Origin: Chitinophagaceae bacterium UBA1946 | Lineage (GTDB): Bacteria; Bacteroidota; Bacteroidia; Chitinophagales; Chitinophagaceae | Direction of reading: 5' to 3' | Length of the DNA stretch: 64,000 nucleotides | Assembly (NCBI GenBank): GCA_002336815.1 | Contig: DDEU01000036.1 | Span: 1 to 64,000, forward strand | Shown here: one piece after another, positions 18,801-28,255 of the stretch | How positions within the stretch are numbered: the first letter of the stretch is position 1 | Layout: the number at the start of each line of letters is the position of its first letter | Notes under the pieces: model-generated | Told to the model about the DNA's origin: nothing | The model's database searches: none | Seen by the model: the letters and a program-made list of their open reading frames with translations, nothing else | Translations under genes and position numbers: made by a program

Positions 18801-21800
18801 GTACCATTTGTATTGCTACCTACTACGGTATATGTACCCGCAGCAGTTTGATTACCGAATGAAATAGCTGACCCTGTACCTGCAACGGGTGAACCAGTAT
18901 TAGTACCACCTATTTTTAATTGATAGCTCACCCCAACCTGAGAGTTTGCCACACCCACAGCTACTCCAGAACCTCCAGTGCAGTAAGCACCACCACCTGT
19001 AAGTGCATAAGCAGTGGGTTGTACACAAATAATATTTCCTGAGAATGCTAAACCATTGGTTCCTGATGTTGCAGAGGAAAAACCCCATCCACCAGTATTG
19101 GTTTGCCCGGTTGCATAATAACGAATATAAACTGTTGTTCCTGATGGCACGCTTTGTAAAGCGGTAACTGCGGTAGTAGAAACAGAAGGCATAGCAGCCG
19201 GAGTAGCACCACTAACTATAACCGGCGACCCAATAAGCGTAAATGTAGTACCATCTAAACTGTAAGCAAATTGTTGAGAAACACCAGGTGAAACACTATA
19301 ACTAGCAGTCCCAACTACACTTGCCGTAATCGTCGACAAATTCAAAGAATATCCAACTGCGGTCTTTAAAGTAGTTTGAAAATAATCGGTGTTTGCGGTT
19401 GAGATACCATCATTTTGAAAGCCAGTAGTTCTAAAAGAATTTCCGCCAGCACTGGATGCTGCATTTGCACCTCTGGTAATTGTATTTAAAGAGCTGGTTG
19501 AAACTAAATTTGAATTAAAAGTCGTAGCTGCAAAAGTAGTTGGTGAAGATTGACCGAAGAAATCCCATCCTGCTAAAACCACCGGAACCAATGACACCAC
19601 AATACTACCAGAAGTAATTTGACTAAACGTACCTGAATTGGCATTTAATGTATAGGTATCTGCCAAATCGAATTGTAATGTACTAAAGGTAGCAACCCCG
19701 GCTGCCGCAGCAACTGTGGTAGTGCCAGATAAAATACCCGAACCACTTGCTTTAGAGATTACAATGTTTCCTGTATAATAAATGTCCACTGAATTGTCTG
19801 GCCTTCTTGCCTCAACAGTAAATGACGTAAGGTTTACACCCGCACTTCCCGTAGAAGGTACAGATACAAACGCCAATTGAGATGCAGCAGCAAGTACCGT
19901 AAATGTACTGCTCGTGCCGGCAGTTAATACATCACCACTTGTTCTGGTAGCAGTCAAGGTAGCAAGTGTACCTGCTGTCGAAAGTGTTACTCCACTAACT
20001 GTAATAGAGCTGGATGCTGCTGCAATGGTACCAGTTACTGTTCCACCAATCGTTCCGGCATTGCCGTTGGTTGTAAGGGTGAAAGCGGTACCTGCCACTA
20101 CATTGACAGCCGCACCAAATGCATCCTGCGCTTGCACGGTTACACTGAATCCATAGCCGGCACCCGGCGAAGCAGGATTAATAGTAGTGATGACCAAATT
20201 GGTTGCTACAGAAGTAAAAGCATTGTCTTTACCTATTGCAAAATATTGAGTACCTGTTGTTAAATCGGAAGGTGAAAGGTTAGAATTGCTTGTATAGGTA
20301 AAAGGATTGGCACCTGCTGCAGTTGCTGCTGCCTGGCTCCAGCTCGTTCCATTATAGAAACCTATAAAAGGAGTCGTTGCCGCAGCAAAACCTGTATTAG
20401 GCTCGCCTGTATTATATTGGGCTACTACTGCAAGATTGCTACCTCCTGCAACTGCCTCAGTTGTTACCCATGATCTGGTAACTGTTTTGGTAGCATTCAA
20501 TGCATTGGCCAGTGTATTCAGAACTCTTACACCATACACATCTGATGTGCCTGAGTTGGTGAATGTAATAGGGTTGTAAGCTGTGTTACCCACTGCAAAT
20601 AAAGTGGCAGTACCTGCAACAGTTCTTTTCAATTGGCCTGTACCTGCTGCAACAATATAATTAGCAGTGCTCGCCCCGGTAATATTTCCGCCAGAACCAA
20701 TCGTTAAATCATTAGCTCCCAATGTAATTTTTCCGGAAGTTAATGTAAGTGTTTGATTAATTGCAATGGTATTAGCCAGCGTTAAACCTGCACTGTTATT
20801 AAGTTCAAGGTAATCAAAAGTAGTAGCACCGGTAAGGGTTTGAGCCAAAGCACCGTTGAAACTTACCTGCCTTGAATTAGGATTAAATGTACCTGAATTG
20901 GTCCAGTTGCCCCTTAAGAAAAAGTCACCAGCGGTGCCACTTAAGCCTCCAAGCGTGAAGGCTGAGCCTGTATTGATTACCAGGTTACCATTAATATATC
21001 GTGGGAAATTATCCGTGTTGGCAGTATTGTATCTTACAGAAGTACTGTTGGAAATGGTAACATTCCATGGCACCCCCGCTTGCGCACTACCGGTACTTGC
21101 TACGTTTCTAAACCAGCCGGCAACATCTGATGTACCATTGTGTACATCATAGTTTCCGCCCGTATTAAACAATAATGTAGAGCCGCTTGCATAAGTGGGT
21201 GCAGAGCCATTGGTAGCAAAACCACCGGCATTTAATTGTAAGGTACCATTTACGGTTACTTTGCTTACGCCAAAATCAAACCCCGCACTTAATACAGTTG
21301 TAACGTTCGTATTAATAACTACTGTACCTGTACCACCAATACTATTTATTGCTTTAGCACCAGTAATGGCAAGTGTAGCACCTGTAACACCTGAAGTAAT
21401 AGAACGGCTGGCAGCGTTGGCAGAAATATTGCCACCTGCATTATTTAATGTAAGGGTTTGGCCATTTATATCTAAAGCACCGGCATTTAATAATTGCAGT
21501 ACATCCCCTGTTGTAGTATTGATAGTAACACTTGTTGCCGGAGATGAACTAAATGTTACATTACCGGCGGCTTTATTGATTACCAGGTAATCGAAGAAAA
21601 CAACACCTGCTCCTGTTTTGGTAATAGTTTGATTTGCTGTAGCTCCGGTAAAAAATACTGCTTTACCGTTATTGGTTTGTGTGGCTGAGGCACCTACCAC
21701 CCAGTTACTGGCGGTAGTACCAGACAATGTAACATCGCCCCCAAGACTGATAGTACCATTATTGGTAACACTACCTACAACAGTTAACCCGGCAGAAGTA

Positions 21801-23140
21801 GTATTTAAAACAGTAGAAGCATCTACCGTAATACTTCCCGAACACTGTGCCGATGTGCTGCCCATGTTTAAAGTAGTAACTGTACCGGGATTGGAAATTT
21901 GCACATTGGCAGGATAACCGGCACCACTGGTTGCTGTTGTCCATTCGTTGCCTCTTGTAAAAGTTGAACCTGTATTGTACACTAAAGTAGATGAACTGCC
22001 GTAGGTGGGTGCGTTTGCAAAAGAACCTCCAGTATTGATCCTTACGGTACCGTTCAAAGTAAGGGCACCCGTTAAGGTAACAGCGGCTGCTGTTTGAAAC
22101 ACGCCAGTAACAGTACGGTTAGCTCCCGAATTTAAGGTCATTCCTCCCTGCAATATAGTTACATCGACGGGGCCACTGGCAGTGGGCCAGTATTGATCGG
22201 TATTATTAACGCCATAAGAAGAAGTATTATTAAATAACAGTTTACCGGCTGCCCCATACACAAAATTATTGCCACTGTTGGTAAAGCCTCCGGCATTTAA
22301 TTGGAAAGAACCATTGATGGTGGTTGTTCCATTATTGATGTATTGTACAGAGGTAGCGAAAGTGCCCCCAGTATTTACTGTGGTAGTTGTTCCTGAATTT
22401 CTTGTATTGATGCCACCTGTTGTTACATCCATTGTAATGGTTGCTCCTGAAACAATTACAGCATTATCAGCAGAGGTTGGAGCAACACCACCAACCCAAC
22501 TACTTCCAGACGACCAGTTGCCAGTAACGGCATTGGATGTTATTGTTGTACCAGAAGTTCCTTGAACTGTAAAATCATCGATTCTGAAATTACCGTTGTT
22601 TGTTGCTGTACCAGTAAATCTAAATCTTAAATTAGAAATACCTGCTGCTCCACTAGGTAGTGCAATTCTTGTTCCACCATTAACCAGCGCCCAGTTTGCA
22701 TTATAGGTAACCTGAGTATACGTTACAGCATTCCATGTTGTTCCATCAGGACTCCATTCAAAAGGTACTGCTCCCGAAAAAGTAGCAGTACCCCTAGCAC
22801 CCCATAACACTGTTATATTTGTATATCCTACAGTAGATAAACTGTTACTATAAGTTAGGGTGTGTGTTGCTCCATTAGTACCTGTAGCTGCAAACAGCAC
22901 ATTTGCGCCTGCTGAAAAACCAGTATAAGTAGCAGAAACAGAAGCAGTACTTCCATTCCAGCCATTGGTAGTATTGGAACTTGTCCATCCAGTAGGCAAT
23001 ACTGCATTAGTAGTTCCAAAGGTCTCGTTTAGCAAGGTTGTCTGCCCCCAACTCACCTGCCCGATTCCGAGGCCAATCAACAATAGAACTGCAACACAAA
23101 TCCGGTTAGTTATCAGCGAAAAAATTGATTTCGATTTCAT
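15845..23140 (-). CDS. Giant secreted adhesin-like protein with T9SS type A sorting domain
   Basis: 2431 residues from the ATG at 23140, which opens a proper signal peptide (CVAVLLLIGLGIGQVSWGQ). The frame runs 51 codons further upstream but that part is not signal-like. Near the N-terminus is a lectin-like domain (FGTTNAVLPTGW to FRIDDFTVQG). Then come a G8-like segment (GNWSSGSSWVGGVAP), a long Thr/Asn/Gly-rich parallel beta-helix region, invasin/Ig-like repeats (LAFVSVPSTGSAGVN, QTVCINTPISNITYA, QTVYINNTPTNLTV) and a second beta-helix opening TDWNLAANWSGNVVPGG. The C-terminal 80 residues (SPNPVQGNFINIQF to HTEKLIVNAGN) are a T9SS type A sorting domain, so it is carried across the outer membrane and held on or released from the surface. 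Role: probably adhesion, gliding or biofilm matrix. Confidence 0.9.
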   Translation of the reverse strand: MKSKSIFSLITNRICVAVLLLIGLGIGQVSWGQTTLLNETFGTTNAVLPTGWTSSNTTNGWNGSTASVSATYTGFSAGANVLFAATGTNGATHTLTYSNSLSTVGYTNITVLWGARGTATFSGAVPFEWSPDGTTWNAVTYTQVTYNANWALVNGGTRIALPSGAAGISNLRFRFTGTATNNGNFRIDDFTVQGTSGTTITSNAVTGNWSSGSSWVGGVAPTSADNAVIVSGATITMDVTTGGINTRNSGTTTTVNTGGTFATSVQYINNGTTTINGSFQLNAGGFTNSGNNFVYGAAGKLLFNNTSSYGVNNTDQYWPTASGPVDVTILQGGMTLNSGANRTVTGVFQTAAAVTLTGALTLNGTVRINTGGSFANAPTYGSSSTLVYNTGSTFTRGNEWTTATSGAGYPANVQISNPGTVTTLNMGSTSAQCSGSITVDASTVLNTTSAGLTVVGSVTNNGTISLGGDVTLSGTTASNWVVGASATQTNNGKAVFFTGATANQTITKTGAGVVFFDYLVINKAAGNVTFSSSPATSVTINTTTGDVLQLLNAGALDINGQTLTLNNAGGNISANAASRSITSGVTGATLAITGAKAINSIGGTGTVVINTNVTTVLSAGFDFGVSKVTVNGTLQLNAGGFATNGSAPTYASGSTLLFNTGGNYDVHNGTSDVAGWFRNVASTGSAQAGVPWNVTISNSTSVRYNTANTDNFPRYINGNLVINTGSAFTLGGLSGTAGDFFLRGNWTNSGTFNPNSRQVSFNGALAQTLTGATTFDYLELNNSAGLTLANTIAINQTLTLTSGKITLGANDLTIGSGGNITGASTANYIVAAGTGQLKRTVAGTATLFAVGNTAYNPITFTNSGTSDVYGVRVLNTLANALNATKTVTRSWVTTEAVAGGSNLAVVAQYNTGEPNTGFAAATTPFIGFYNGTSWSQAAATAAGANPFTYTSNSNLSPSDLTTGTQYFAIGKDNAFTSVATNLVITTINPASPGAGYGFSVTVQAQDAFGAAVNVVAGTAFTLTTNGNAGTIGGTVTGTIAAASSSITVSGVTLSTAGTLATLTATRTSGDVLTAGTSSTFTVLAAASQLAFVSVPSTGSAGVNLTSFTVEARRPDNSVDIYYTGNIVISKASGSGILSGTTTVAAAAGVATFSTLQFDLADTYTLNANSGTFSQITSGSIVVSLVPVVLAGWDFFGQSSPTTFAATTFNSNLVSTSSLNTITRGANAASSAGGNSFRTTGFQNDGISTANTDYFQTTLKTAVGYSLNLSTITASVVGTASYSVSPGVSQQFAYSLDGTTFTLIGSPVIVSGATPAAMPSVSTTAVTALQSVPSGTTVYIRYYATGQTNTGGWGFSSATSGTNGLAFSGNIICVQPTAYALTGGGAYCTGGSGVAVGVANSQVGVSYQLKIGGTNTGSPVAGTGSAISFGNQTAAGTYTVVGSNTNGTCNYSTTMTGSVVVTVTANNTIALTSAGGTDAQTVCINTPISNITYATTGATGATVTGLPSGVTGSWSGNVVTISGSPNTNTGSPFTYTVTMTGGCTGGTNTATGTISVNAATSISVDAAPSTQTVYINNTPTNLTVTGSGLSLTYQWFTNGTTNSNSGGTSLGSVNGAQTASYTAPTTAAGTTYYYVVVNGTCGTATSSAVSVIVTTTNTWTGTSSTDWNLAANWSGNVVPGGTNDASIPVVTNYPVLTASSAINNLSIASGATLGIGSNTFTINGAVSGTGTITGSNTSNLVIAGTAGTLNFTSGGTNNYLKDFTINTGASATLGNALNITAYDGVGAEGVLTVTPGGTLASGGFLTIKSNVNGTARIAAGSTSGAYISGNVTVERYIRQNASKSWRLLASNTSGQTINQSWQEGQVGYNVNTNPGFGTMVAGPGASLSAVQAVGYDTLSYGYSMFKYDKTTDNLLPVTNTLTQSLGVEPGFFLFIRGDRGPNQFNTGVGTTPTPPTSATVLRSTGTLFMGDQLAVSTGTPGYAMVRNPYPSRIDMRNIVQGGLLVDAFQVWDPLIGGAYGVGGYQTFFKETDNLDPDFGNYKVTPGGGSYGANLSVQNYIESGAAFFIQSSGGTGTAQVTEACKASGSSNASYRPSAPLAGSQRLTYNVYADNNGSVDIVDGGLVVFNDAYSNAVDNNDVRKSPNFGENIGIIRSNTDLVVEKRQAINGADTVFFNMNQMRETGYRFDVVISGVDPLITGAILQDKYTGTNTALDITGATNAYTFTVDVNAASKAADRFRVVFRQSTVVPVSFISIKAAQAGKNIAVQWNVASEVNVASYEVEKSTDGSRFSKAGTVAAKQAATYNWLDENAVNGSNYYRIKSVDNNGQAKYSSIVKVTIGKAGAVITVSPNPVQGNFINIQFTGEPAGKYGVRLINIAGQVVYNRTMQHAGGSASQTFTLPSALVSGVYQLEILAPDNSRHTEKLIVNAGN

Positions 23141-24145
23141 ATTTACGAGTTTTCCCTTTTCAAATTCGGTAGTGTTTGTTAATCGGCTATTGCATACAAC
23201 AGCAGTTGTAGGTTTTGCAGATGATTGTAAAATGACAAAGGCACGAGGAATTAAATTCCTTTTTGTCTTCAAAACTTGTAAAAAGTTCTTCATAATTAAT
23301 ATTTAAACCTTGAAATGATTAGTAGTTGTATATGTTAAGTATTGACTGGTATGAATACGGTAAAGGGCGGGGATTGAAGGGCAGTGATCTCAATAAGAAA
23401 ACACGAACAGGCATTGCATACAAAGCAGTGGCAGTAATGGATTCGTAAAAACTGGCAGCAGCGGAGTAGCGTTTTGTCATAATTATAAGATTCCGGGTAC
23501 AATGTTTTTGCACCGGTAAAAAAATATTATTAGGGGGGAAAGCGCCTTTTCAGCACTCATAAGCTTACAACAGGTATTGGGATTATTGCTGCAAAATAAG
23601 TTAAAAACAGGACAAAAAAATGATATTTTAGCATTTTTCTTAAAGTATTTACCCACAATGCGAAGCTATCAGCCTTCTGGTTTGCAGGCCATTATCAAAT
23701 GATTATTTGTCGCTCCGTCACCTGGTTCAAGACGATTAAAACAGTTCAGTGGTTGCCTTAGAATCAAATTGTATTTTACCGCTCAGGCGGTTTTGAAATC
23801 AGCAGGCTGAATGCGCCGGGTTTGAATGCACGGCTTAATTTTTTTCGGGTGCCTGTTCTGAAATAAACCGGTATTACAAGGCGCATGCTGCACCAATCAT
23901 TCCTGGCTTCGCAGCGGGTTAAGTAATAATAGTAAAACTTCCGTTGGCATAACAATAGCAAATTAAATAACCGGTAAGTGACCCATACTTGCTATCAATC
24001 TTGCAGTTAGGAAGTATCTCACTCAAAGGTTTTTGATCAGGATATTGGATTATTGTATGGGCTGCATCACAATGCGGCCACTTATTTTAGCAGCTTCCCT
24101 GCACCAGGCATTGCAGGAGGAAAACAGCTGAAGCTGCCGGCATAA

Positions 24146-24178
24146 AAGGAAGTCAAGTTTTAAAAACTTGACTTCCTT
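24146..24178. repeat. Perfect 16-bp palindrome
   Basis: Sixteen bases starting AAGGAAGTC at 24146 are exactly inverted to 24178, with a single base between the arms. There is no long T-run after it, so it is not a standard terminator. It sits at the truncated 5' end of the XRE pseudogene. Confidence 0.85.
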
Positions 24179-24180
24179 CT

Positions 24181-24478
24181 GATCTCTGCACCGGATCAAA
24201 AAGAAGTGCCGGATGCAGACGCCCTTGAAAGAATCGCTGCCTTGTAAAAGTACCTGCAGAAGCGATCAGCAATTTTAATGAAGAAGCCGTAATAACTATC
24301 ATTTCGACTGTTGTTAATAACAGCGACAACGGCCCAGGTAGTTCTTTGTGAAGTTATTCTCCAACAATGAAGCCTTTTGAAAAATGGCTGGGAGCGCTGG
24401 AAGAAGAAAAAGCCTGTACGAAGCCGGAAGGATAAAGATGAAATGATCGCCATCCTGCAGCAACTGGTAAAAAAATAA
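24181..24478 (+). pseudogene. Remnant of an XRE-family transcriptional regulator
   Basis: Translating across three frames gives pieces of one protein: DQKEVPDADALERIAAL (stop and frameshift near 24241), then VKVPAEAISNFNEEAVITII to a stop near 24350, then SYSPTMKPFEKWLGALEEEK, then after further shifts DEMIAILQQLVKK with a TAA at 24476-24478. In order these match the C-terminal half of a common Bacteroidetes regulator group that ends in N-P-x-(E/D)-K-W, a coiled coil and lysines. The helix-turn-helix half is lost at or before the palindrome at 24146-24178. At least three frameshifts and one in-frame stop make function very unlikely. Confidence 0.65.
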
Positions 24479-24931
24479 GCTGAGGCTATCCGCTCAACCA
24501 GTCCAGTCATAGAGTGGCTTTTTATGTCTTACTGTTTTTTGATTCAATCTTCATTTATACAGTGACGGCATTTAACTGCACCTGACAATTCAGATGGCAG
24601 CAGCAACAGGAAGGAATGCGGGCCAAGGGGAAATAATAACCAATACTTGTTCGTAAGCGTGCCGGGCATTTTTAACTGCCGCCTGCTATTTTTTGGTGAT
24701 GGCTCACTCCTTATGCATGAATGTGGCAGCCTACCAGAACAAGGAAAGGATCTATCTGTGCAGGTTTTGCTGTCCATTTATTCCGGGAGATCAGGCGCAA
24801 TGGGGTTCACAGTTGCGTATATCTTAAAGCTGGCTGTAATTTTTTCCTTTATGCAACCATGGTACTATCAAGGCTGTCAGTCTGATAAGTTTAAGGGCCA
24901 TGGTTTTGTATCAATAAATTAAAATACACTT

Positions 24932-25312
24932 ATGAAAAAGGGAACTTTCATTGCAGCATTATTCATTGCTTTTGTTCTTGTTTCTTGTAAAAAAGAATTG
25001 AACACGTATACGATTGGAATTGACGTACAATCTTCCTTTGACCAGGATAGTGTTCAGGTTTTAGTGGATGGACAAGATGTAATTAATCGTCGTCTTCAAA
25101 CTAACTACGTACTTGGTCTTTGTCCTGTCGATGGGCAAGCGGTCGCAATCAGAAATCAAGGCAATCATGAAATAAAAGTGATAGTAAACAATTCAATAAC
25201 CAAAAGAGAAATAATTTCATTGGATAATAATCTTTACATCGGTGTAAACTATGACCGGCACACTGGCGAAATATCCTTCATTTACTCTGATCAGCGATTT
25301 TTATACGATTGA
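24932..25312 (+). CDS. Small lipoprotein, hypothetical
   Basis: 126 residues. The lipoprotein signal IAALFIAFVLVSC has its lipidated Cys near residue 19, followed by KKEL. The remainder is beta-rich and polar (SVQVLVDGQDVINRRLQTNY, NHEIKVIVNNSITKREIISL, YDRHTGEISFIYSDQRF). I recognise no family. It is a lone gene at the edge of a decayed region, and its AT-leaning codons differ from the GC-richer genes to the left, which would fit horizontal acquisition. Confidence 0.7.
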   Translation: MKKGTFIAALFIAFVLVSCKKELNTYTIGIDVQSSFDQDSVQVLVDGQDVINRRLQTNYVLGLCPVDGQAVAIRNQGNHEIKVIVNNSITKREIISLDNNLYIGVNYDRHTGEISFIYSDQRFLYD

Positions 25313-25591
25313 TAAAACTATCGCAACAAAAATATTGAGTCTAACGGGGTTGCACGGGTAAGTGTTTACCAGTAGCCGGGAACCTGAATTTTATAACTTT
25401 ATTGGCAGGCGGTGCCGGCTTGAAGAGCTAGAAATATCCCTTCACCTTCAATACCCGGTTGATGCAATTAGCTGAGGCATTCTGATATGCAGCAGTAATC
25501 AGTACTTTTATTTCGACACCAATCATCACTACCTGCCTGATGTCAACACTGGAAATACAACTATAAATTTCACCTTATTAAAAACCCGGCA

Positions 25592-26521
25592 ATGAAAACA
25601 ATTGCTTTTGTTGTAGTATTATTTTCTTTTTTTCAGGTAAGCACGCTTGCCCAGGATAAAGTGATACCAATTTATCCTGGCAACATACCCAACGCAAAAA
25701 AAACGCCCGCCGGTTATATTGAAATGAAAGACACCGTAAGGGGCTATTTTACTAATGTAAGTGTTCCTACGCTAACTGTGTTTATGCCTAAAAAAGGCAC
25801 AGGAAATGGCACATCTGTCATCATTTTTCCCAGTGGTGGATATAGGGTAGTTGTTGATGAAGGCGAAGAACTGGCCAGGGCTTTTATCAACCAGGGGATA
25901 ACCGCCTTTGTCCTGAAATACCGGTTACCAAGTGATGAAATAATGCAGGATAAAAGCCTCGGTCCATTGCAGGATGCACAAATGGCTATTAAGCATGTCC
26001 GGATGAACGCAAAGATCTACCAGGTGGATACGAATAAGATTGGTTTTGCAGGGCTTTCAGCCGGCGGACACCTTGCGGCTACTGCGGCTACACATCTCAA
26101 CACTGTTTTAATTGACAACAAAGAAAACATAAATCTTCGACCGGATTTTATGATCTTATTGTACCCGGTTATTAGTTTTACAGAAGCCAGGTTGCCTGCA
26201 ACCATAACAACATTACTTGGCAATAGCCCTTCCCCGGAGTCGATACTTTTTTTTAGCAACGAGAAACATGTGACCGTCAATACTCCGCCAACATTTTTAC
26301 TTCATGCAGGCGACGATGAACGGGTTTCTGTTCAGCACAGTCTCCTGTTTTATGATGCGCTGCAGAAAGCAACAGTTAAATGTGAATTGCATATCCTTCA
26401 AAATGGCGGCCATGCTTTTGGGCTGGAGCATCCTACAAGAAGAGATCAGTGGTTTTACTGGTGTATGAGCTGGCTAAACGACAATGGATTTGGAATGAAG
26501 GCCAGCAAGGAAACCAGGTAA
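25592..26521 (+). CDS. Secreted alpha/beta hydrolase (acetyl-esterase-like, BD-FAE type)
   Basis: 309 residues with a signal peptide ending STLAQD. The fold markers are present: oxyanion segment FPSGGYRVV, nucleophile elbow GLSAGGHLAA (Ser in G-x-S-x-G), acid HAGDDERVSVQHS and final histidine NGGHAFGLEH. The N-terminal PIYPGNIPNAKKT and the short-chain-esterase layout match Bacteroidetes bifunctional xylan/feruloyl esterases and pectin acetylesterase-like enzymes. It likely removes acetyl or similar ester groups from polysaccharides in the periplasm. No polysaccharide-utilisation genes such as susCD lie beside it, so the substrate is open. Confidence 0.82.
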   Translation: MKTIAFVVVLFSFFQVSTLAQDKVIPIYPGNIPNAKKTPAGYIEMKDTVRGYFTNVSVPTLTVFMPKKGTGNGTSVIIFPSGGYRVVVDEGEELARAFINQGITAFVLKYRLPSDEIMQDKSLGPLQDAQMAIKHVRMNAKIYQVDTNKIGFAGLSAGGHLAATAATHLNTVLIDNKENINLRPDFMILLYPVISFTEARLPATITTLLGNSPSPESILFFSNEKHVTVNTPPTFLLHAGDDERVSVQHSLLFYDALQKATVKCELHILQNGGHAFGLEHPTRRDQWFYWCMSWLNDNGFGMKASKETR

Positions 26522-26698
26522 CAAAGTATGAGACCTAACTGCCACCCGTATGACTATTGGCAAAGCTGGCAGGCACCATGCAACTATGAACAGGCAGTCA
26601 ACCCATGCCGACAAAAAAATATTTTGCCCAAACTGTTATTTTTTTAACCCCTGTGCGAATAATTAGGAAAACAAGTTCAATCTTAAATTATTCTCACA

Positions 26699-27745
26699 AT
26701 GAAATCTTCAAAAATTTTAGCGTTCATCGTTTTTAGCCTGTTGACCATCTCAACTGTTTCCGGACAAGATTTTCTGAATACCTACTTCAAGGGCAATAAA
26801 GACAGTTTGTTGGCAGAAGCCACCAGGCTTGTTAATATGCCAGACCCAACTTTTCGTCCCTTCACGCCGGCTGGATCCGGCAAAAATACCTTAGTGGATA
26901 AATCTTTAAAATACAAAACAGTCAACTATTACTTCCGGGCGAGGGACAAGCATAAAATATTTGCTTACAGGTTTACTGCAAAATCACCCAATACCATCAT
27001 CTTAATTCACGGTGTAAAAAGTGTTGCTTCAGATTACCTAAAAACAGCAGCACTGTTGCAACAGGCAACCCAGGCTGAAGTTTATGGTATAGATTTGAGA
27101 GGACACGGAAAGTCAGAAGGCAAACCAGGCGATGTTGTTTACATCAATCAATATGCTGATGATTTGGCTGATATTGTAAGGGCCATTCGCAAGAAGAAAC
27201 CCAATGGGAAAATCATCATAGCAGGACACTCAATGGGAGGTGGTGTAATTTTGCGTTACGCAATGGAGAACAACAAAGAAAAAGCTGATGCATTTATACT
27301 TTTTGCCCCTTTAATTGGACAGAATTCACCAGCATTTCCGCAAGCACAAAATACAGAAAAAGACAGCACCGAAGCATTTATGAAAATCCATATTGCCCGG
27401 GTGATTGGGTTAAAAATGTTGAATGAAATCAATCGGCACGAACTGGATAGTTTGCCAGTACTATTTTTTAATTTACCCAAAGGCACACCACTCAGAGAAT
27501 ATTCATACCGTGCGAATGCAAGCATGGCACCCGATAATTATATTGATGGATTGAAAGCTGTAAAAATACCAATGCTTGTTTTGATAGGCAACAGAGATGA
27601 GGCTTTCGTGGCGGAGGCACAACAAAAAGCCATTGAAGATTACAGCAAGGGAGCGGTAAAAGTAATAGAGGGTGCAACACATGAAAGCATCTTACAAAAT
27701 CCATTGGCTTTTCAATTAATCTCTAAATGGATTTCAAAATTGTAA
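26699..27745 (+). CDS. Secreted alpha/beta hydrolase, monoacylglycerol-lipase-like
   Basis: 348 residues with a signal peptide ending TVSGQD. The lipase-type core is clear: IILIHGVKSVASDYL, YGIDLRGHGKSEGKPGDV, nucleophile elbow IAGHSMGGGVILRYA, acid VLIGNRDEAF and histidine EGATHESILQNP. The layout matches serine aminopeptidase S33/monoacylglycerol lipase proteins. Its TAA overlaps the ATG of the ECF sigma gene (TAATG at 27743-27747), so the two are translationally coupled. That is unusual and suggests the hydrolase acts in, or is regulated by, the same envelope-stress circuit. Confidence 0.85.
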   Translation: MKSSKILAFIVFSLLTISTVSGQDFLNTYFKGNKDSLLAEATRLVNMPDPTFRPFTPAGSGKNTLVDKSLKYKTVNYYFRARDKHKIFAYRFTAKSPNTIILIHGVKSVASDYLKTAALLQQATQAEVYGIDLRGHGKSEGKPGDVVYINQYADDLADIVRAIRKKKPNGKIIIAGHSMGGGVILRYAMENNKEKADAFILFAPLIGQNSPAFPQAQNTEKDSTEAFMKIHIARVIGLKMLNEINRHELDSLPVLFFNLPKGTPLREYSYRANASMAPDNYIDGLKAVKIPMLVLIGNRDEAFVAEAQQKAIEDYSKGAVKVIEGATHESILQNPLAFQLISKWISKL

Positions 27746-28251
27746 TGCAAACAAAAGAACAGCACCAGCTATTTCAGGAAATCATTGAGCAACACAAGGG
27801 CATTGTATTTAAAGTTGCCAGAACGTATTGCCAGGATGAGGCCGATAGACAAGATCTTATTCAGGAAATAATGATACAGCTTTGGCAGTCGTTTCCAAAA
27901 TACAATGCAAAGTTTAAAATTTCAACCTGGCTGTATCGTATTGCTATTAACATTTCAATATCCTTTTATCGGAAAAATGCTGTCAGAAAAAATGTAAATC
28001 TTCCGCTGGAAGAGCAAGTATCTAAAATAAGAGATGAAGGAAAAGCTGAAAATGAACAACATTTAAGTTTGCTCGACCAGTTTATCAACGAACTTAAGGA
28101 ATTTGACAAAGCATTGATAGTACTTTACCTGGAAGATAAAAGTCACAATGAAATTGCTGATATCCTGGGAATTTCTGCAGGAAATGTTGGCACAAAGGTA
28201 GGACGCATAAAAGACAGATTGAAACAACGTTTTTCACAACAAAATATCTAA
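27745..28251 (+). CDS. ECF-family RNA polymerase sigma factor
   Basis: 168 residues from the ATG at 27745, which overlaps the upstream stop as TAATG (an ATG at 27727 would lie inside the hydrolase gene). Region 2: YCQDEADRQDLIQEIMIQLW and FKISTWLYRIAINISISFYR. Region 4: ALIVLYLEDKSHNEIADIL then ISAGNVGTKVGRIKDRLKQR, the helix-turn-helix that reads the -35-like element. It directs RNA polymerase to a small regulon, probably in response to envelope signals. The next gene, 4 bases downstream, encodes a membrane protein that may hold it inactive. Confidence 0.93.
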   Translation: MQTKEQHQLFQEIIEQHKGIVFKVARTYCQDEADRQDLIQEIMIQLWQSFPKYNAKFKISTWLYRIAINISISFYRKNAVRKNVNLPLEEQVSKIRDEGKAENEQHLSLLDQFINELKEFDKALIVLYLEDKSHNEIADILGISAGNVGTKVGRIKDRLKQRFSQQNI

Positions 28252-28255
28252 TGCA

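Larger units (their letters stand above)
23141..24931. other. Gene-poor region with decayed coding DNA
   Basis: About 1.8 kb upstream of the adhesin gene. It contains the adhesin promoter region (no clear TAnnTTTG box was found), a palindrome at 24146-24178 and a frameshifted XRE-regulator remnant at 24181-24478. Short open frames (23319-23513, 23776-23961, 24647-24922) show no family features, signal peptide or start context, and I do not consider them genes. No transposase or inverted terminal repeats were recognised. Confidence 0.6.

Noticed and set aside
19914..23306. Several plus-strand open frames of 80-131 codons opposite the giant adhesin gene
   Set aside because: They are Val/Pro/Leu-rich mirror images of Thr/Asn/Gly codons, show no start context and lie wholly antisense to a long coding frame.
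23319..23513. 64-codon minus-strand frame upstream of the adhesin gene
   Set aside because: No family feature, signal peptide or ribosome site; it lies in a region with decayed DNA.
24647..24922. 91-codon plus-strand frame before the small lipoprotein gene
   Set aside because: Its composition is not protein-like (many Cys/Phe/Gly without pattern) and it has no recognisable domain.
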